Shown here: one piece after another, positions 1 through 7,856 of the stretch
How positions within the stretch are numbered: the first letter of the stretch is position 1
Layout of the letters: the number at the start of each line of letters is the position of its first letter
DNA from: an uncultured Clostridia bacterium
GTDB taxonomy: Bacteria > Bacillota > Clostridia > Christensenellales > Borkfalkiaceae
Length of the DNA stretch: 64,000 nt
Assembly (NCBI GenBank): GCA_944358655.1
Contig: CALVRO010000003.1
Span: forward strand, 55,385 to 119,384
Direction: 5' to 3'
Program-made: the position numbers and the translations under genes
The notes under the pieces: generated by a model
Told to the model about the DNA's origin: nothing
Seen by the model: the letters and a program-made list of their open reading frames with translations, nothing else
Databases searched by the model: none

Positions 1-1
1 C

Positions 2-136
2 GGGCTGGACGTGCCCCTCACCGCAAAGGTGTGCGAGGAGCTCAAAAAATACGGCATGGATATAGACTGCGACTACACCCCCCAGGGTCTGGTCGCGGCC
101 GTGTCGGCCGCGCTGGGAGGTGAACGGGATGCTTAA
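2..136 (+). CDS. ecfA2: ECF transporter ATPase, C-terminal end (partial)
   Basis: This is the last 44 codons of a gene that begins outside the window. The visible tail (LDVPLTAKVCEELKKYG and onward, ending GERDA) resembles the C-terminus of EcfA-type ATPases, where a short helical segment follows the ABC fold. It overlaps the next gene, ecfT, by 8 bp in another frame, the usual arrangement in ecfA1-ecfA2-ecfT operons. EcfA proteins energise uptake of vitamins and metals through EcfT and separate S components. The assignment rests on this short tail plus context. Which of the two EcfA paralogues it is cannot be shown; EcfA2 is inferred from its position directly before ecfT. Confidence 0.7.
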   Translation, partial: GLDVPLTAKVCEELKKYGMDIDCDYTPQGLVAAVSAALGGERDA

Positions 137-974
137 CGACGTAACGTTCGGCCAGTACTATCCCGCCGATTCCTTCGCGCACAGGCTCGACCCCCGCTTA
201 AAACTGCTGCTGCTCATCGCCTATATCGTCGCGCTCTTCGTCGCCAAGACCTTCTACGGCCTTGCGGCGTGCGCCCTCTTCGTCGTGGCGGCCGTCGTCA
301 TCTCGCGTGTGCCCTTCGGCTCGGTGCTGCGCTCGGTAAAGGGCATACTCTTTCTCTTGGTGTTCACAGCGCTTTTAAACCTCTTTTTGCACGGCGGCGA
401 GCACCTGCTCGCGGAGTGGGGCATAATACACATCTACCTCGAAGGCGTCATCTTCGCCGTATTTTTAATGTTCAGGCTCATCTTTCTCGTGCTCGGCTCG
501 GCGCTGCTCACCCTGACCACCACGCCCGTCAGCCTGACCGACGGCCTCGAAAGCCTATTAAAGCCGCTGACGTGGATAAAGTTCCCCGTGCACGCGCTTG
601 CGCTCATCATGTCCATAGCTCTGCGCTTCATCCCCACGCTCATCGACGAGACCAACCGCATCATATCCGCGCAGAAGGCGAGGGGAGCCGACTTCGAGTC
701 GGGCAACCTCTTCAAGAGGGTAAAGGCCATGGTGCCCATACTCATCCCCCTGCTTATAAGCGCTTTCCGCCGCGCCGAGGAGTTGGGCGACGCCATGGAC
801 GCCCGCTGCTACACCAATTCGCCCAACCGCACAAAGTATAAAAAACTTACCTTCACATGGCGGGACGGCGTGGCCGCCCTCGTCGGGGCGGCGCTCATAG
901 CCGCAGCGGTGCTGTTCAACGTGTATGCCTGTGAAATATTCCCCGCCGCCTATCCCTATGTGGTGATAGCATGA
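129..974 (+). CDS. ecfT: Energy-coupling factor transporter transmembrane protein EcfT
   Basis: EcfT is the membrane scaffold linking the EcfA ATPases to substrate-binding S components. The 281-residue product has hydrophobic segments near residues 25-60, 65-90, 105-130 and 245-275. A cytoplasmic region carries the coupling motif AQKARGADFESG (about residue 183) and a second motif region DAMDARCY, where family members usually have RGY; the Gly-to-Cys change is worth noting. The ATG at 129 is preferred over the in-frame GTG at 120 because GGAGG at 116-120 sits 8 nt upstream. The gene overlaps ecfA2 by 8 bp and truA by 4 bp (ATGA), so all three are probably co-transcribed, a common order in Firmicutes. 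Confidence 0.93.
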   Translation: MLNDVTFGQYYPADSFAHRLDPRLKLLLLIAYIVALFVAKTFYGLAACALFVVAAVVISRVPFGSVLRSVKGILFLLVFTALLNLFLHGGEHLLAEWGIIHIYLEGVIFAVFLMFRLIFLVLGSALLTLTTTPVSLTDGLESLLKPLTWIKFPVHALALIMSIALRFIPTLIDETNRIISAQKARGADFESGNLFKRVKAMVPILIPLLISAFRRAEELGDAMDARCYTNSPNRTKYKKLTFTWRDGVAALVGAALIAAAVLFNVYACEIFPAAYPYVVIA

Positions 975-1729
975 GGTACGCTTTAAAGGTCGCCTACGAC
1001 GGCACGCACTTCTGCGGCTGGCAGATACAGCCCAACGGGCCGTCCGTCCAGCAGGCGCTTTCAGACGCCGCCTTCGCCCTCTTCGGCGAGAGGGCAGTTT
1101 TCACGGCCAGCGGCCGCACGGACAGCGGCGTTCACGCCGCGGGGCAGGTCTGCCACGTCGATCTCGAGGCCGATATCCCGCCCGAAAAACTTGCCGACGC
1201 CTTAAACTGCCGCCTGCCGCCCTCGGTGGCCGTGCTCGCCTCGGCGGCCGCCCCCCAAGGCTTCGACGCCAACCGCTCGGCAAAGAAAAAGACCTACGTC
1301 TACAATATGTACACCTCCCCCCGCCGCAATCCCTTAAAGGACAGGTATTCGCAGCATATCAAGGGGGCTTTGGATATTTCGCTGATGCGCGGCGCGGCCG
1401 CGCTGTTCGTCGGCGAGCACGACTTCAAGGCCTACTGCGCCTCGCGCTCGCAGGTAAAGACCACCGTGCGCACGGTGTATTCGTGCGAGGTCGAAAGGGA
1501 GGGGGAGGACGTCCGCTTGGTCGTCTGCGGCGGCGGATTTCTCTACAACATGGTGCGCACCATGGCGGGAACGGCCGTGGAGTGCGCCCTCGGCCGCCTG
1601 CCCCTGTCCGCCGTCGTCCGCTCGCTGGGGGAGCGCGACCGCGCTCTCGTCGGCAAGACCATGCCCGCCAAGGGCCTCGTGCTGCTCTCCGTCGACTACG
1701 GGCGGGACATCTTCGGCGAAGGCAGGTAA
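971..1729 (+). CDS. truA: tRNA pseudouridine(38-40) synthase TruA
   Basis: TruA isomerises uridines 38-40 in the anticodon stem-loop of many tRNAs. The 252-residue length fits the family. The start reads ALKVAYDGTHFCGWQIQP, the typical TruA opening, and the catalytic aspartate lies in GRTDSGVHAAGQVCH near residue 51. A later GGFLYNMVRTMAGT segment is the conserved C-terminal signature. The start codon overlaps the ecfT stop as ATGA, indicating translational coupling. No convincing terminator follows; a small GC-rich hairpin at 1746-1762 has no adjacent U-tract. Confidence 0.96.
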   Translation: MRYALKVAYDGTHFCGWQIQPNGPSVQQALSDAAFALFGERAVFTASGRTDSGVHAAGQVCHVDLEADIPPEKLADALNCRLPPSVAVLASAAAPQGFDANRSAKKKTYVYNMYTSPRRNPLKDRYSQHIKGALDISLMRGAAALFVGEHDFKAYCASRSQVKTTVRTVYSCEVEREGEDVRLVVCGGGFLYNMVRTMAGTAVECALGRLPLSAVVRSLGERDRALVGKTMPAKGLVLLSVDYGRDIFGEGR

Positions 1730-1908
1730 AGTTCGCCGCCCCGCTGCGCCTCCACGAGGCGCGAAGGCGCCCCGGTAAAAATTTTATTAAAATTTCACAA
1801 AGCCTTTTCACCGTTTATACATTATAAAGTTATAATGGTCGGGAATAAAACCTATCCTTCGGCTTCCCATACCGGACGGGAGTAATACCGACCCGCCCTT
1901 TAATGCAA

Positions 1909-1914
1909 TATAAT
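1909..1914 (+). promoter_or_regulatory. -10 box before the membrane protein gene
   Basis: A TATAAT lies 45 bp before the preferred ATG at 1959. No good -35 is visible. Transcription would start near 1921, leaving only about 8 nt before the alternative GTG start at 1929. Confidence 0.45.
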
Positions 1915-1958
1915 ATGGGGGGAAAGGGGTGCCGTCCGCACCCGCTCATACAAAGCAT

Positions 1959-2903
1959 ATGGATTTTTTCGAACTTCAGCTCATCTCCAACCTGTTCATT
2001 AGCCTGTTTACCCTGTCCAACGCCGATTGGAGCCCGTTCACCTATCTGTGGGTCAGTCTGCTCATCTGCGGCCTGCTCTATATAGTCGTGTTCGCGCTCG
2101 AGGGCGTCGCGCTCTACACCATCGCCAAAAGGGAGGGCTACAAGCACAGGTGGATGGCCTTCGTGCCATTCTTCAATACCTACTATATCGGCGTGGTGTC
2201 CGACAAGAACAGGTTCTACAACATCCCCGCCAAGGCGCTCTCGGCGGCTCTGGCGGCCTTTGAGGCCGTGCTCGTCGCGGGCATGATATTCGCCACCTGC
2301 GTCGACGGCATAGTCTACGCCGGCAACCTCTACGAGGTAGTCACCGCCACCGATCCCATTACGGGCGTGCAGTATATCGAGGGCTACCAGTCCTCGGCGG
2401 CCATCGCTGGCACATGGCTGGCGTGGGTGTTCGACTATTTCTCCGGCTACGTCCTCACATGGTTCAACCTCGCGTATATCGCCCTGCATGTGCTCGTGGT
2501 CATCTGCTTCTTCCAGACGTACGCCTGCCGCAGATATGTGCTCTTCACGCTCGGCGCCGTGCTCTTCCCCATCAAGGGCATACTCATGTTCGCCGTCCGC
2601 AACAACCGCGGCATCAGCTATCGCGACTACATGCGCGGCGAGCAGCGCCGCCGCTACGAAATGTACCAGCAGTACTCCAGTCAGAGCGGCAATCCCTACG
2701 GCGGCTACAATCCCTACGGCGGCCGTCCCACGCCCCCGCCCTCGGACGATCCCTACGGCGCGCCCCGTTCCTCGGGCCCCGCTGCCGACCCCTTCGACGG
2801 CCTCGGCGAAAACTCCTCCTCGGCGCAGACCCCCTCGGGCGGCGCTTCGGGCGGAAAGGCGCAGGGCGGCGAGCCCGACGACCCCTTCGACGAATTCAAA
2901 TGA
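1959..2903 (+). CDS. Multi-pass membrane protein with Pro/Gly/Tyr-rich tail, function unknown
   Basis: I do not recognise a named family. The 314-residue product has hydrophobic segments at about residues 24-50, 85-115, 145-180 and 185-205. A charged motif region, REGYKHRWMAFVPFFNTYY, sits between the first two. The last 90 residues are low-complexity, rich in Asn-Pro-Tyr-Gly-Gly, Pro and Ser, ending in an acidic DDPFDEF segment. Such tails are common in cytoplasmic parts of Firmicute membrane proteins. ATG at 1959 (MDFFELQ) is preferred; a GTG at 1929 would add ten polar residues, and neither has a strong ribosome-binding site. It is probably monocistronic, with an upstream -10 and a downstream terminator. 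Confidence 0.7.
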   Translation: MDFFELQLISNLFISLFTLSNADWSPFTYLWVSLLICGLLYIVVFALEGVALYTIAKREGYKHRWMAFVPFFNTYYIGVVSDKNRFYNIPAKALSAALAAFEAVLVAGMIFATCVDGIVYAGNLYEVVTATDPITGVQYIEGYQSSAAIAGTWLAWVFDYFSGYVLTWFNLAYIALHVLVVICFFQTYACRRYVLFTLGAVLFPIKGILMFAVRNNRGISYRDYMRGEQRRRYEMYQQYSSQSGNPYGGYNPYGGRPTPPPSDDPYGAPRSSGPAADPFDGLGENSSSAQTPSGGASGGKAQGGEPDDPFDEFK

Positions 2904-2908
2904 TACCA

Positions 2909-2937
2909 AAAACGGCGCCCCGAGCGCCGTTTTTTAA
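2909..2937 (+). terminator. Rho-independent terminator
   Basis: Stem ACGGCG (2912-2917) pairs with CGCCGT (2925-2930) and runs into six T. It follows the membrane protein stop by a few bases. Confidence 0.85.
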
Positions 2938-2966
2938 TTGCAAAAATGCGCGCGGCGTGCTATAAT
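2938..2966 (+). promoter_or_regulatory. sigma-A promoter of mnmE
   Basis: TTGCAA at 2938-2943, a 17 bp spacer, then TGC-TATAAT with the hexamer at 2961-2966 (extended -10). It overlaps the end of the preceding terminator. Confidence 0.8.
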
Positions 2967-3020
2967 CTATGCGAACAGATATAAGCACAGTTTATACCAT
3001 GCGCAGGAGGGAAGGGAACA

Positions 3021-4337
3021 ATGTCCGATACTATCGCCGCAATAGCCACGGGCGCCATTTCGGGCCCCGTGGGCATAATAAGGCTGAGCGGCCCGCAGAG
3101 CCTCGCGGTGGCGGGCGCCATCTTCACGCCTGCGGGAAGGGTGAAGGTGGCAGAGTTCGAGCCCTACCGCATGTACCCCGGGCACATAGAGTGCGGGCAG
3201 CTTCGCGACTTCGGCCTGTGCGTCTGCTTTAAAGCGCCCCGCTCGTTCACGGGCGAGGACGTGGTGGAGCTGCACTGCCACGGCGGGGCCGAAGTGCCCG
3301 CCGCCGTGCTGTCGGCCGCGCTCTCCCACGGCGCGCGCATGGCGGGCGCGGGCGAGTTCACCCGCCGCGCCTTTCTCAACGGCAAGCTGTCGCTCGCCTC
3401 GGCCGAGGGCATGGCCGCCATGATCTCGGCCTCAAGTTCCGCCGAAGCCCGCGCGGGCGCAAGCCTGTACGCCGAAAAACTCACCTCGCGCATACGCGGC
3501 CTGCAGGCCCGTTTAAAGGAGGTGCTGGCGGGCATCGCAGCCGATATCGACTATCCCGAAGAGGACATCGCCGCCACCGACCTCGCCGACGTAGGCGCCC
3601 GTCTCGGCGCGGTGAGGGACGAGGTCTCCGCCCTCGCGGCGGGCTACGGCAGGGGTGCAAAGATAAAGAGCGGCGTGCGCGTCGCCCTGTGCGGGGCGCC
3701 CAACGTGGGAAAATCTTCGCTGCTCAACGCTCTTTTGGGCTACGACAGGGCCATAGTCTCCCCCCGCGCCGGCACCACGCGCGACATTGTGGAGGGCTCG
3801 CTCGAGATAGATGGCGTAAACTACCTGCTCACCGACACGGCGGGGCTGAGGGAGAGCGACGACGAAATAGAGTCCATAGGCATCTCCATGGCAAGGCGCG
3901 CCGTGGCCTCGGCCGACCTCGTTTTATATGTGTGCGAGGGCGACTACACACCCCTCGAGGGCGTGGCCGACGACGACCCCCGCCTCATCAAAATCTATAA
4001 TAAGTGCGACATATCCCCCGCCCGACCGCAAAAGTTCGACATCTATGTGTCGGCCGAAACGGGCGAAAACCTGCCCGCTCTCCGTGCGCTCATGTCCGAA
4101 CGCGCAATGGGCGGAAGCGTGGGAGGGGGGCTTATTACCGAGCGCCGCCATTACGAGGCCCTCGTCCGCGCCCAAAGCAGTCTTGCCGCCGCCATTGACG
4201 GCATAGGCGTCTACCCCCTCGACCTCATCTCCATAGATATCACCTCCGCATGGTCTGCCCTCGGCGAAATAACCGGTGAAACTGCGAGCGAGGAGATTAT
4301 TGAGGAGGTGTTCTCAAAGTTCTGCGTCGGGAAATGA
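3021..4337 (+). CDS. mnmE: tRNA uridine-5-carboxymethylaminomethyl modification GTPase MnmE
   Basis: With MnmG, MnmE installs the cmnm5 group on wobble U34 of several tRNAs. The 438-residue protein has the N-terminal tetrahydrofolate-binding domain (about 1-115; GAISGPVGIIRLSGP, FTGEDVVELHCHGG), a helical region, and an inserted G domain with GAPNVGKSSLLNALL (P-loop near 223), DTAGLRESDDEIE (switch II) and NKCD. It ends FCVGK, matching the C-(I/V)-G-K tail whose cysteine is characteristic. The start is well supported by AGGAGGGAAGGG just upstream of ATG 3021. The partner mnmG is not in this window. Confidence 0.97.
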   Translation: MSDTIAAIATGAISGPVGIIRLSGPQSLAVAGAIFTPAGRVKVAEFEPYRMYPGHIECGQLRDFGLCVCFKAPRSFTGEDVVELHCHGGAEVPAAVLSAALSHGARMAGAGEFTRRAFLNGKLSLASAEGMAAMISASSSAEARAGASLYAEKLTSRIRGLQARLKEVLAGIAADIDYPEEDIAATDLADVGARLGAVRDEVSALAAGYGRGAKIKSGVRVALCGAPNVGKSSLLNALLGYDRAIVSPRAGTTRDIVEGSLEIDGVNYLLTDTAGLRESDDEIESIGISMARRAVASADLVLYVCEGDYTPLEGVADDDPRLIKIYNKCDISPARPQKFDIYVSAETGENLPALRALMSERAMGGSVGGGLITERRHYEALVRAQSSLAAAIDGIGVYPLDLISIDITSAWSALGEITGETASEEIIEEVFSKFCVGK

Positions 4338-4355
4338 TAATTCTTTACGCATATA

Positions 4356-4600
4356 TACTTCGCAATACCATGTCGCGTTGCGGCAACCTTCGGTCATGTA
4401 CGTCCGTGTACACTCCCTCAGGTTTTCCTCGCGCTCCTCGTCTTGCTCGTATCTATGCGTAAATTTGCTTGGTCGGTGCACTTACTTCGCAATACCATGT
4501 CGCACTGCGGTAACCTTTCGTCATGTACGTCCGTGTACACTCCCTCAGGTTTTCCTCGAGCTTCTCGTCTTGCTCGTATCTATGCGTAAATCGGCTTGGT
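4356..4600. repeat. Two tandem copies of a 118-bp repeat
   Basis: Copy 1 is 4356-4473 and copy 2 is 4483-4600; start-to-start distance is 127 bp. The copies differ at about ten positions. Both contain CATGTACGTCCGTGTACACT (a short internal inverted repeat) and CCCTCAGGTTTTCCTCG. On the minus strand both read through as similar peptides (EQDE..EENLRECTRTYMT), but most differences would change the amino acid, so coding is unlikely. The repeat fills most of the 314-bp gap between mnmE and the LysR gene. Confidence 0.85.
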
Positions 4601-4651
4601 TTTTGCGTATGTCTTAAAACTTTTGCACTCTTATAAAAAAAGGAGCTCAAT

Positions 4652-5536
4652 ATGGTCAATATCGAACTGTACAGGGTATTTTACACGGTTGCAAAGTGCG
4701 GCAGCCTGACAAGGGCGGCGGAGGAGCTGTTCATCTCCCAGCCCGCCGTGTCGCAGGCCATAAAACAGCTCGAAGGTCAGCTGGGTACGCCGCTGTTCAA
4801 CCGCACGCACAGGGGCATGGAGCTCACCGCCCAGGGCGGCAAACTCATCTATGCGCAGGTGGAGGAGGCGCTCTCGCTGCTCGACGGCGCCGAAAATAAG
4901 CTGATAGAGCTCAAAACAACGGCCTCGGGCACGCTGAGGATAGGCGCCACCGACTCCATATTCTCCAACATCCTCGCCGATAAAATTGTTGAGTACAACA
5001 AAAAATATCCCGCCGTACATATCGAGCTGATAACGGGCACCACGCCCGAAACGCTCACCCAGCTCAAGGACAACAAGTGCGACATAGGCTTCATCAACAT
5101 GCCCATAGAGGACAAGGACGTGTCGTTCAAGGGCACGGTGGCCCACCTCTCCGACGTGTTCGTCGCCTCGCCCGTGCGCTTCGCCTCGCTTAAGGGCGTA
5201 AAGGTGCCCCTCTCAAAATTGCAGGAATATCCCCTGCTGATGATAGAGTCCAACACGGTGGCGCGGCGGGCGCTGGCAGCTTTCATGCAGTCGCTGGGCG
5301 CCGTGCTCTCCCCCGATATCGAGGTGGCCAACTGGGATCTCATGTTAAAGTTCGCCCGCTGCGGCATGGGCATAGGCTGCATCCCCCGCGAGTACGCGGC
5401 CGCCCTGCTGGACAGCGGCGAGCTGTTCGAAGTCGACGTCTCCCCCGCCCTGCCCGTGCGCGCCGTGGGCATGGCCCTTCCCAAAAACGTGGCCGCTCCC
5501 TACGCCTTAAGGGAGTTCATGAACATGTTTGTTTAA
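4652..5536 (+). CDS. LysR-family transcriptional regulator
   Basis: The 294-residue protein has a canonical LysR N-terminal winged helix-turn-helix (about residues 1-62; FYTVAKCGSLTRAAEELF, then SQPAVSQAIKQLEGQLG and FNRTHRGMELT). A periplasmic-binding-protein-like effector domain follows (about 88-290). Effector specificity cannot be read. The ATG is preceded by AAAAAAGGAG. The flanking genes (mnmE upstream on the same strand, convergent acyltransferase downstream) suggest no obvious target; LysR regulators often act on divergent neighbours, but none is present here. Confidence 0.93.
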   Translation: MVNIELYRVFYTVAKCGSLTRAAEELFISQPAVSQAIKQLEGQLGTPLFNRTHRGMELTAQGGKLIYAQVEEALSLLDGAENKLIELKTTASGTLRIGATDSIFSNILADKIVEYNKKYPAVHIELITGTTPETLTQLKDNKCDIGFINMPIEDKDVSFKGTVAHLSDVFVASPVRFASLKGVKVPLSKLQEYPLLMIESNTVARRALAAFMQSLGAVLSPDIEVANWDLMLKFARCGMGIGCIPREYAAALLDSGELFEVDVSPALPVRAVGMALPKNVAAPYALREFMNMFV

Positions 5537-5554
5537 CGCTCGTGCGGCTTATAG

Positions 5555-5598
5555 AAAAGCGCGTTGCCCGCAACATATGTTGCGGGCAACGCGCTTTT
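5555..5598. terminator. Bidirectional terminator between convergent genes
   Basis: A perfect inverted repeat with 22-nt arms begins AAAAGCGCGTTGCC and ends in its complement, so each strand has a GC stem followed by T residues. It serves the LysR gene and the acyltransferase gene, whose stop overlaps it by 2 bp. Confidence 0.92.
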
Positions 5599-6433
5599 AA
5601 ACTTGAGTATCGGGGCCTTGGGGGGTGGTGGAGGCCTCCACGGCCGCGCTGTCCCCTTCGGGGCGGTAGATATATTTGTATTTATAGTCGTATGTAGAAA
5701 ACTCGTCCGCCCTCGCCTTCATTGCGGCGTAGGCCTCGTCGCGCAGCTTCTGCTGCGCCTTCTTCGCGGGCAGATCGCTGTCGGGCAAGAAGGGGCCGTC
5801 GACATACACGGTTATTTTGGGGCGCGAAGAGTGCTTGCGCTTTTTAAAGGTCATCGTGTAGGTGAATACGGGCGCGTTCAGCTTTACGGGATAGCGGAAG
5901 GAAACGGCGGGGAAGTTGCGCACGCCCGAATAGTACGGCCATATGTGCGCTTCGGGGTAGATGGCTATCCAATACTTTTTGGCTATCGCCCGCTCTATCT
6001 CGCCGTTGAAGGCGGGCATTAAATGCAGCGAGGAGGGAATGGGCAGCGCGCCCGCGTCCATTATCAGCCACCTTATGCCCTTTATCGAGGTGGAGTCCTC
6101 GCTCACCATCACCTTTGCGGGGCGGGGGAAGGCCAGCACCGTGGGGTTGAAGGCGTCGCACACAAAGGCCGTGTGGTTGCCGTATATAAAGGCTCCCTGC
6201 TTCTTATACCCTTTAAGGCACTTTTTGTTGACGTACTTTATCCGCCTTATCAGCTTGCAGTACAAAAAGCAGGCGGGCGTGGCCAGTATGCGGTAGATGA
6301 AAAAGCTCCTCAGCCTTCTGAATATATTGTCCGAGTGGTACTTAAAGCCGGCGGGCAGGGGCACCGCCTCTATGTTTGTCTGGGCAAAGTCGTCGTGCAC
6401 CTCGTCCGAATAATATCTTATCTCCTGTTCCAT
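5597..6433 (-). CDS. PlsC-like lysophospholipid/glycerol-phosphate acyltransferase family protein
   Basis: The 278-residue protein resembles 1-acylglycerol-3-phosphate acyltransferases, which esterify a second fatty acid during phospholipid synthesis. It has the NHTAFVCDAF block (about residues 85-95), where His and Asp are five residues apart rather than the usual four. A later block, YPEAHIWPYYSGVRNF, and SFRYPVKLNAPV match a Clostridia-type branch of the family. A hydrophobic stretch near residues 45-62 may attach it to the membrane. The ATG at 6433 (MEQEIRYYSD) is chosen because TATAAT lies only 7 nt upstream, so longer ORFs would start before the transcript. Substrate is inferred, not shown. 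Confidence 0.85.
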   Translation of the reverse strand: MEQEIRYYSDEVHDDFAQTNIEAVPLPAGFKYHSDNIFRRLRSFFIYRILATPACFLYCKLIRRIKYVNKKCLKGYKKQGAFIYGNHTAFVCDAFNPTVLAFPRPAKVMVSEDSTSIKGIRWLIMDAGALPIPSSLHLMPAFNGEIERAIAKKYWIAIYPEAHIWPYYSGVRNFPAVSFRYPVKLNAPVFTYTMTFKKRKHSSRPKITVYVDGPFLPDSDLPAKKAQQKLRDEAYAAMKARADEFSTYDYKYKYIYRPEGDSAAVEASTTPQGPDTQV

Positions 6434-6440
6434 ACCCCAT

Positions 6441-6446
6441 ATTATA
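6441..6446 (-). promoter_or_regulatory. -10 box of acyltransferase gene, probably leaderless
   Basis: TATAAT on the minus strand is followed by 7 nt and then the ATG at 6433, so transcription would begin at or next to the start codon. The -35 region is weak. Confidence 0.6.
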
Positions 6447-6555
6447 CCCCCGCATATAAACGCAACATAAAATTTGAACACTTTGCGCGCGCCGCCACGG
6501 CGCTTTTCAGGCGCCGTGGCGGCCAAAATAATTTGTAATATTTTCGCCCCGCCTA

Positions 6556-6584
6556 TTGAAATTGCCCCCGAGATATGCTATAAT
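6556..6584 (+). promoter_or_regulatory. sigma-A promoter of the cation exchanger
   Basis: TTGAAA at 6556-6561, 17 bp, then TGC-TATAAT with the hexamer at 6579-6584 (extended -10). It lies inside longer upstream in-frame extensions, supporting the ATG at 6634. Confidence 0.82.
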
Positions 6585-6633
6585 CTGTGCAGATGGCCGA
6601 GCGCAAGCTATCGGGCCGAACAAGGGAAAAACA

Positions 6634-7737
6634 ATGGAAGAATTTATTCAAAACCTCACTCAGAACGTCTGGTTCAACATCTTTCTGCTCGCCGTGGGCT
6701 TCATCTTTCTCGCCAAGGGCGCCGATTTCTTTGTCGACGGCGCGAGCGGCGTGGCCGAAAAGCTGAAAATACCCCAAATAATAATAGGCCTGACAATAGT
6801 CGCCATGGGCACCAGCGCGCCCGAGGCCGCCGTGTCGATCAGCGCCGCAATAGAGGGCAACGCCGATATCACAATAGGCAACATTGTGGGCAGCAACATT
6901 TTAAACATACTCATTATTTTGGGCATATCCTCGGCCATAAGCCGTCTGGCGGTGGGCAAGGACACCGTCTTTGTCGACATCCCCGTAATGCTCGGCGCTA
7001 CCGTGCTCTTATTCCTCCTCGGCATAGACGGCGAGATAGGCCTCGCCGACGGCATAATCTTTCTGGTTGTGTTTATCTCCTACATGGCCTACCTGTTTAT
7101 AGTCGCGCGCAAGAACATCAACAAGCGCGAGGCCGCCGTCCTCGGGCAGGGGACGGCCGGGCCCCTTCCGCAGACCGAGGCTCCCCTTGCCGACGGCGAG
7201 GCCCGCGCGGCCGTCTCTCCCGCAGCGGCGGAGGCAGCGGGGAAAGAGGGGGAGAGCGACGGCGGAAAGGCAAAGGACGTCAAAAAGCGCTCCCTCATCC
7301 TCTTGATCGTCATGACGGCCGTGGGGCTGGCCATGATAATCTTCGGCAGCAACTTCACGGTCGACTCGGCCACCTTCCTCGCGCGCGAGATGGGCGTGTC
7401 CGAGCGCTTCATAGGCCTCACCGTAGTGGCGCTGGGCACGTCGCTGCCCGAACTGTTCACGTCCGTCACGGCCGCCATAAAAAAGAACGCCGACATAGCC
7501 ATAGGCAACATAGTCGGCAGCAACATATTCAATATACTGTTCATAGTCGGCCTGTCGTCGGTCATCACGCCCGTGCCTTACGAGGCGCACTTCCTCGTCG
7601 ACGCCGCCATAGCCTTCGCGGCCGCCATGATACTCTGGGTGCCCTGCATACTCAACAAAAGCATATACCGCATAACGGGCATTGTAATGCTCGTTGCATA
7701 CTGCGGCTACTTCGCCTACCTTCTGGCGGTGGGCTGA
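6634..7737 (+). CDS. Calcium/sodium antiporter, CaCA family (YrbG/CaxA-like)
   Basis: The 367-residue membrane protein has two homologous halves, each carrying the alpha-repeat signature of cation/Ca2+ exchangers: GLTIVAMGTSAPEAAVSISA with GNIVGSNILNIL in the first, and GLTVVALGTSLPELFTSVTA with GNIVGSNIFNILF in the second. About ten hydrophobic segments are visible, and an acidic, Ala/Gly-rich cytoplasmic loop (about residues 165-220) separates the halves. It probably exports Ca2+ in exchange for Na+ or H+. Start at 6634 has AAGGGA a few bases upstream. It is monocistronic, bounded by its own promoter and terminator. Confidence 0.93.
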   Translation: MEEFIQNLTQNVWFNIFLLAVGFIFLAKGADFFVDGASGVAEKLKIPQIIIGLTIVAMGTSAPEAAVSISAAIEGNADITIGNIVGSNILNILIILGISSAISRLAVGKDTVFVDIPVMLGATVLLFLLGIDGEIGLADGIIFLVVFISYMAYLFIVARKNINKREAAVLGQGTAGPLPQTEAPLADGEARAAVSPAAAEAAGKEGESDGGKAKDVKKRSLILLIVMTAVGLAMIIFGSNFTVDSATFLAREMGVSERFIGLTVVALGTSLPELFTSVTAAIKKNADIAIGNIVGSNIFNILFIVGLSSVITPVPYEAHFLVDAAIAFAAAMILWVPCILNKSIYRITGIVMLVAYCGYFAYLLAVG

Positions 7738-7775
7738 GAAGGGGCGGCGCCGCATATTTCGGCTGCGATAATAAT

Positions 7776-7808
7776 ACAAAAGAGACAGCTTGCCGCTGTC
7801 TCTTTTGT
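7776..7808. terminator. Bidirectional terminator between exchanger and dapB
   Basis: Perfect stem ACAAAAGAGACAGC with loop TTGCC and its complement; T-rich on the 3' side of both strands. It ends both the exchanger gene and the asd-dapA-dapB operon. Confidence 0.9.
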
Positions 7809-7856
7809 CGTGCCGCGATAGGGCGGCGTTATCCGTTTCTCTTTTTTGCGGGGAGT

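Noticed and set aside
4453-4659. Minus-strand frame reading a repeated peptide in the 118-bp repeats
   Set aside because: Differences between copies are mostly amino-acid-changing, the frame is broken by a stop between copies, and there is no RBS.
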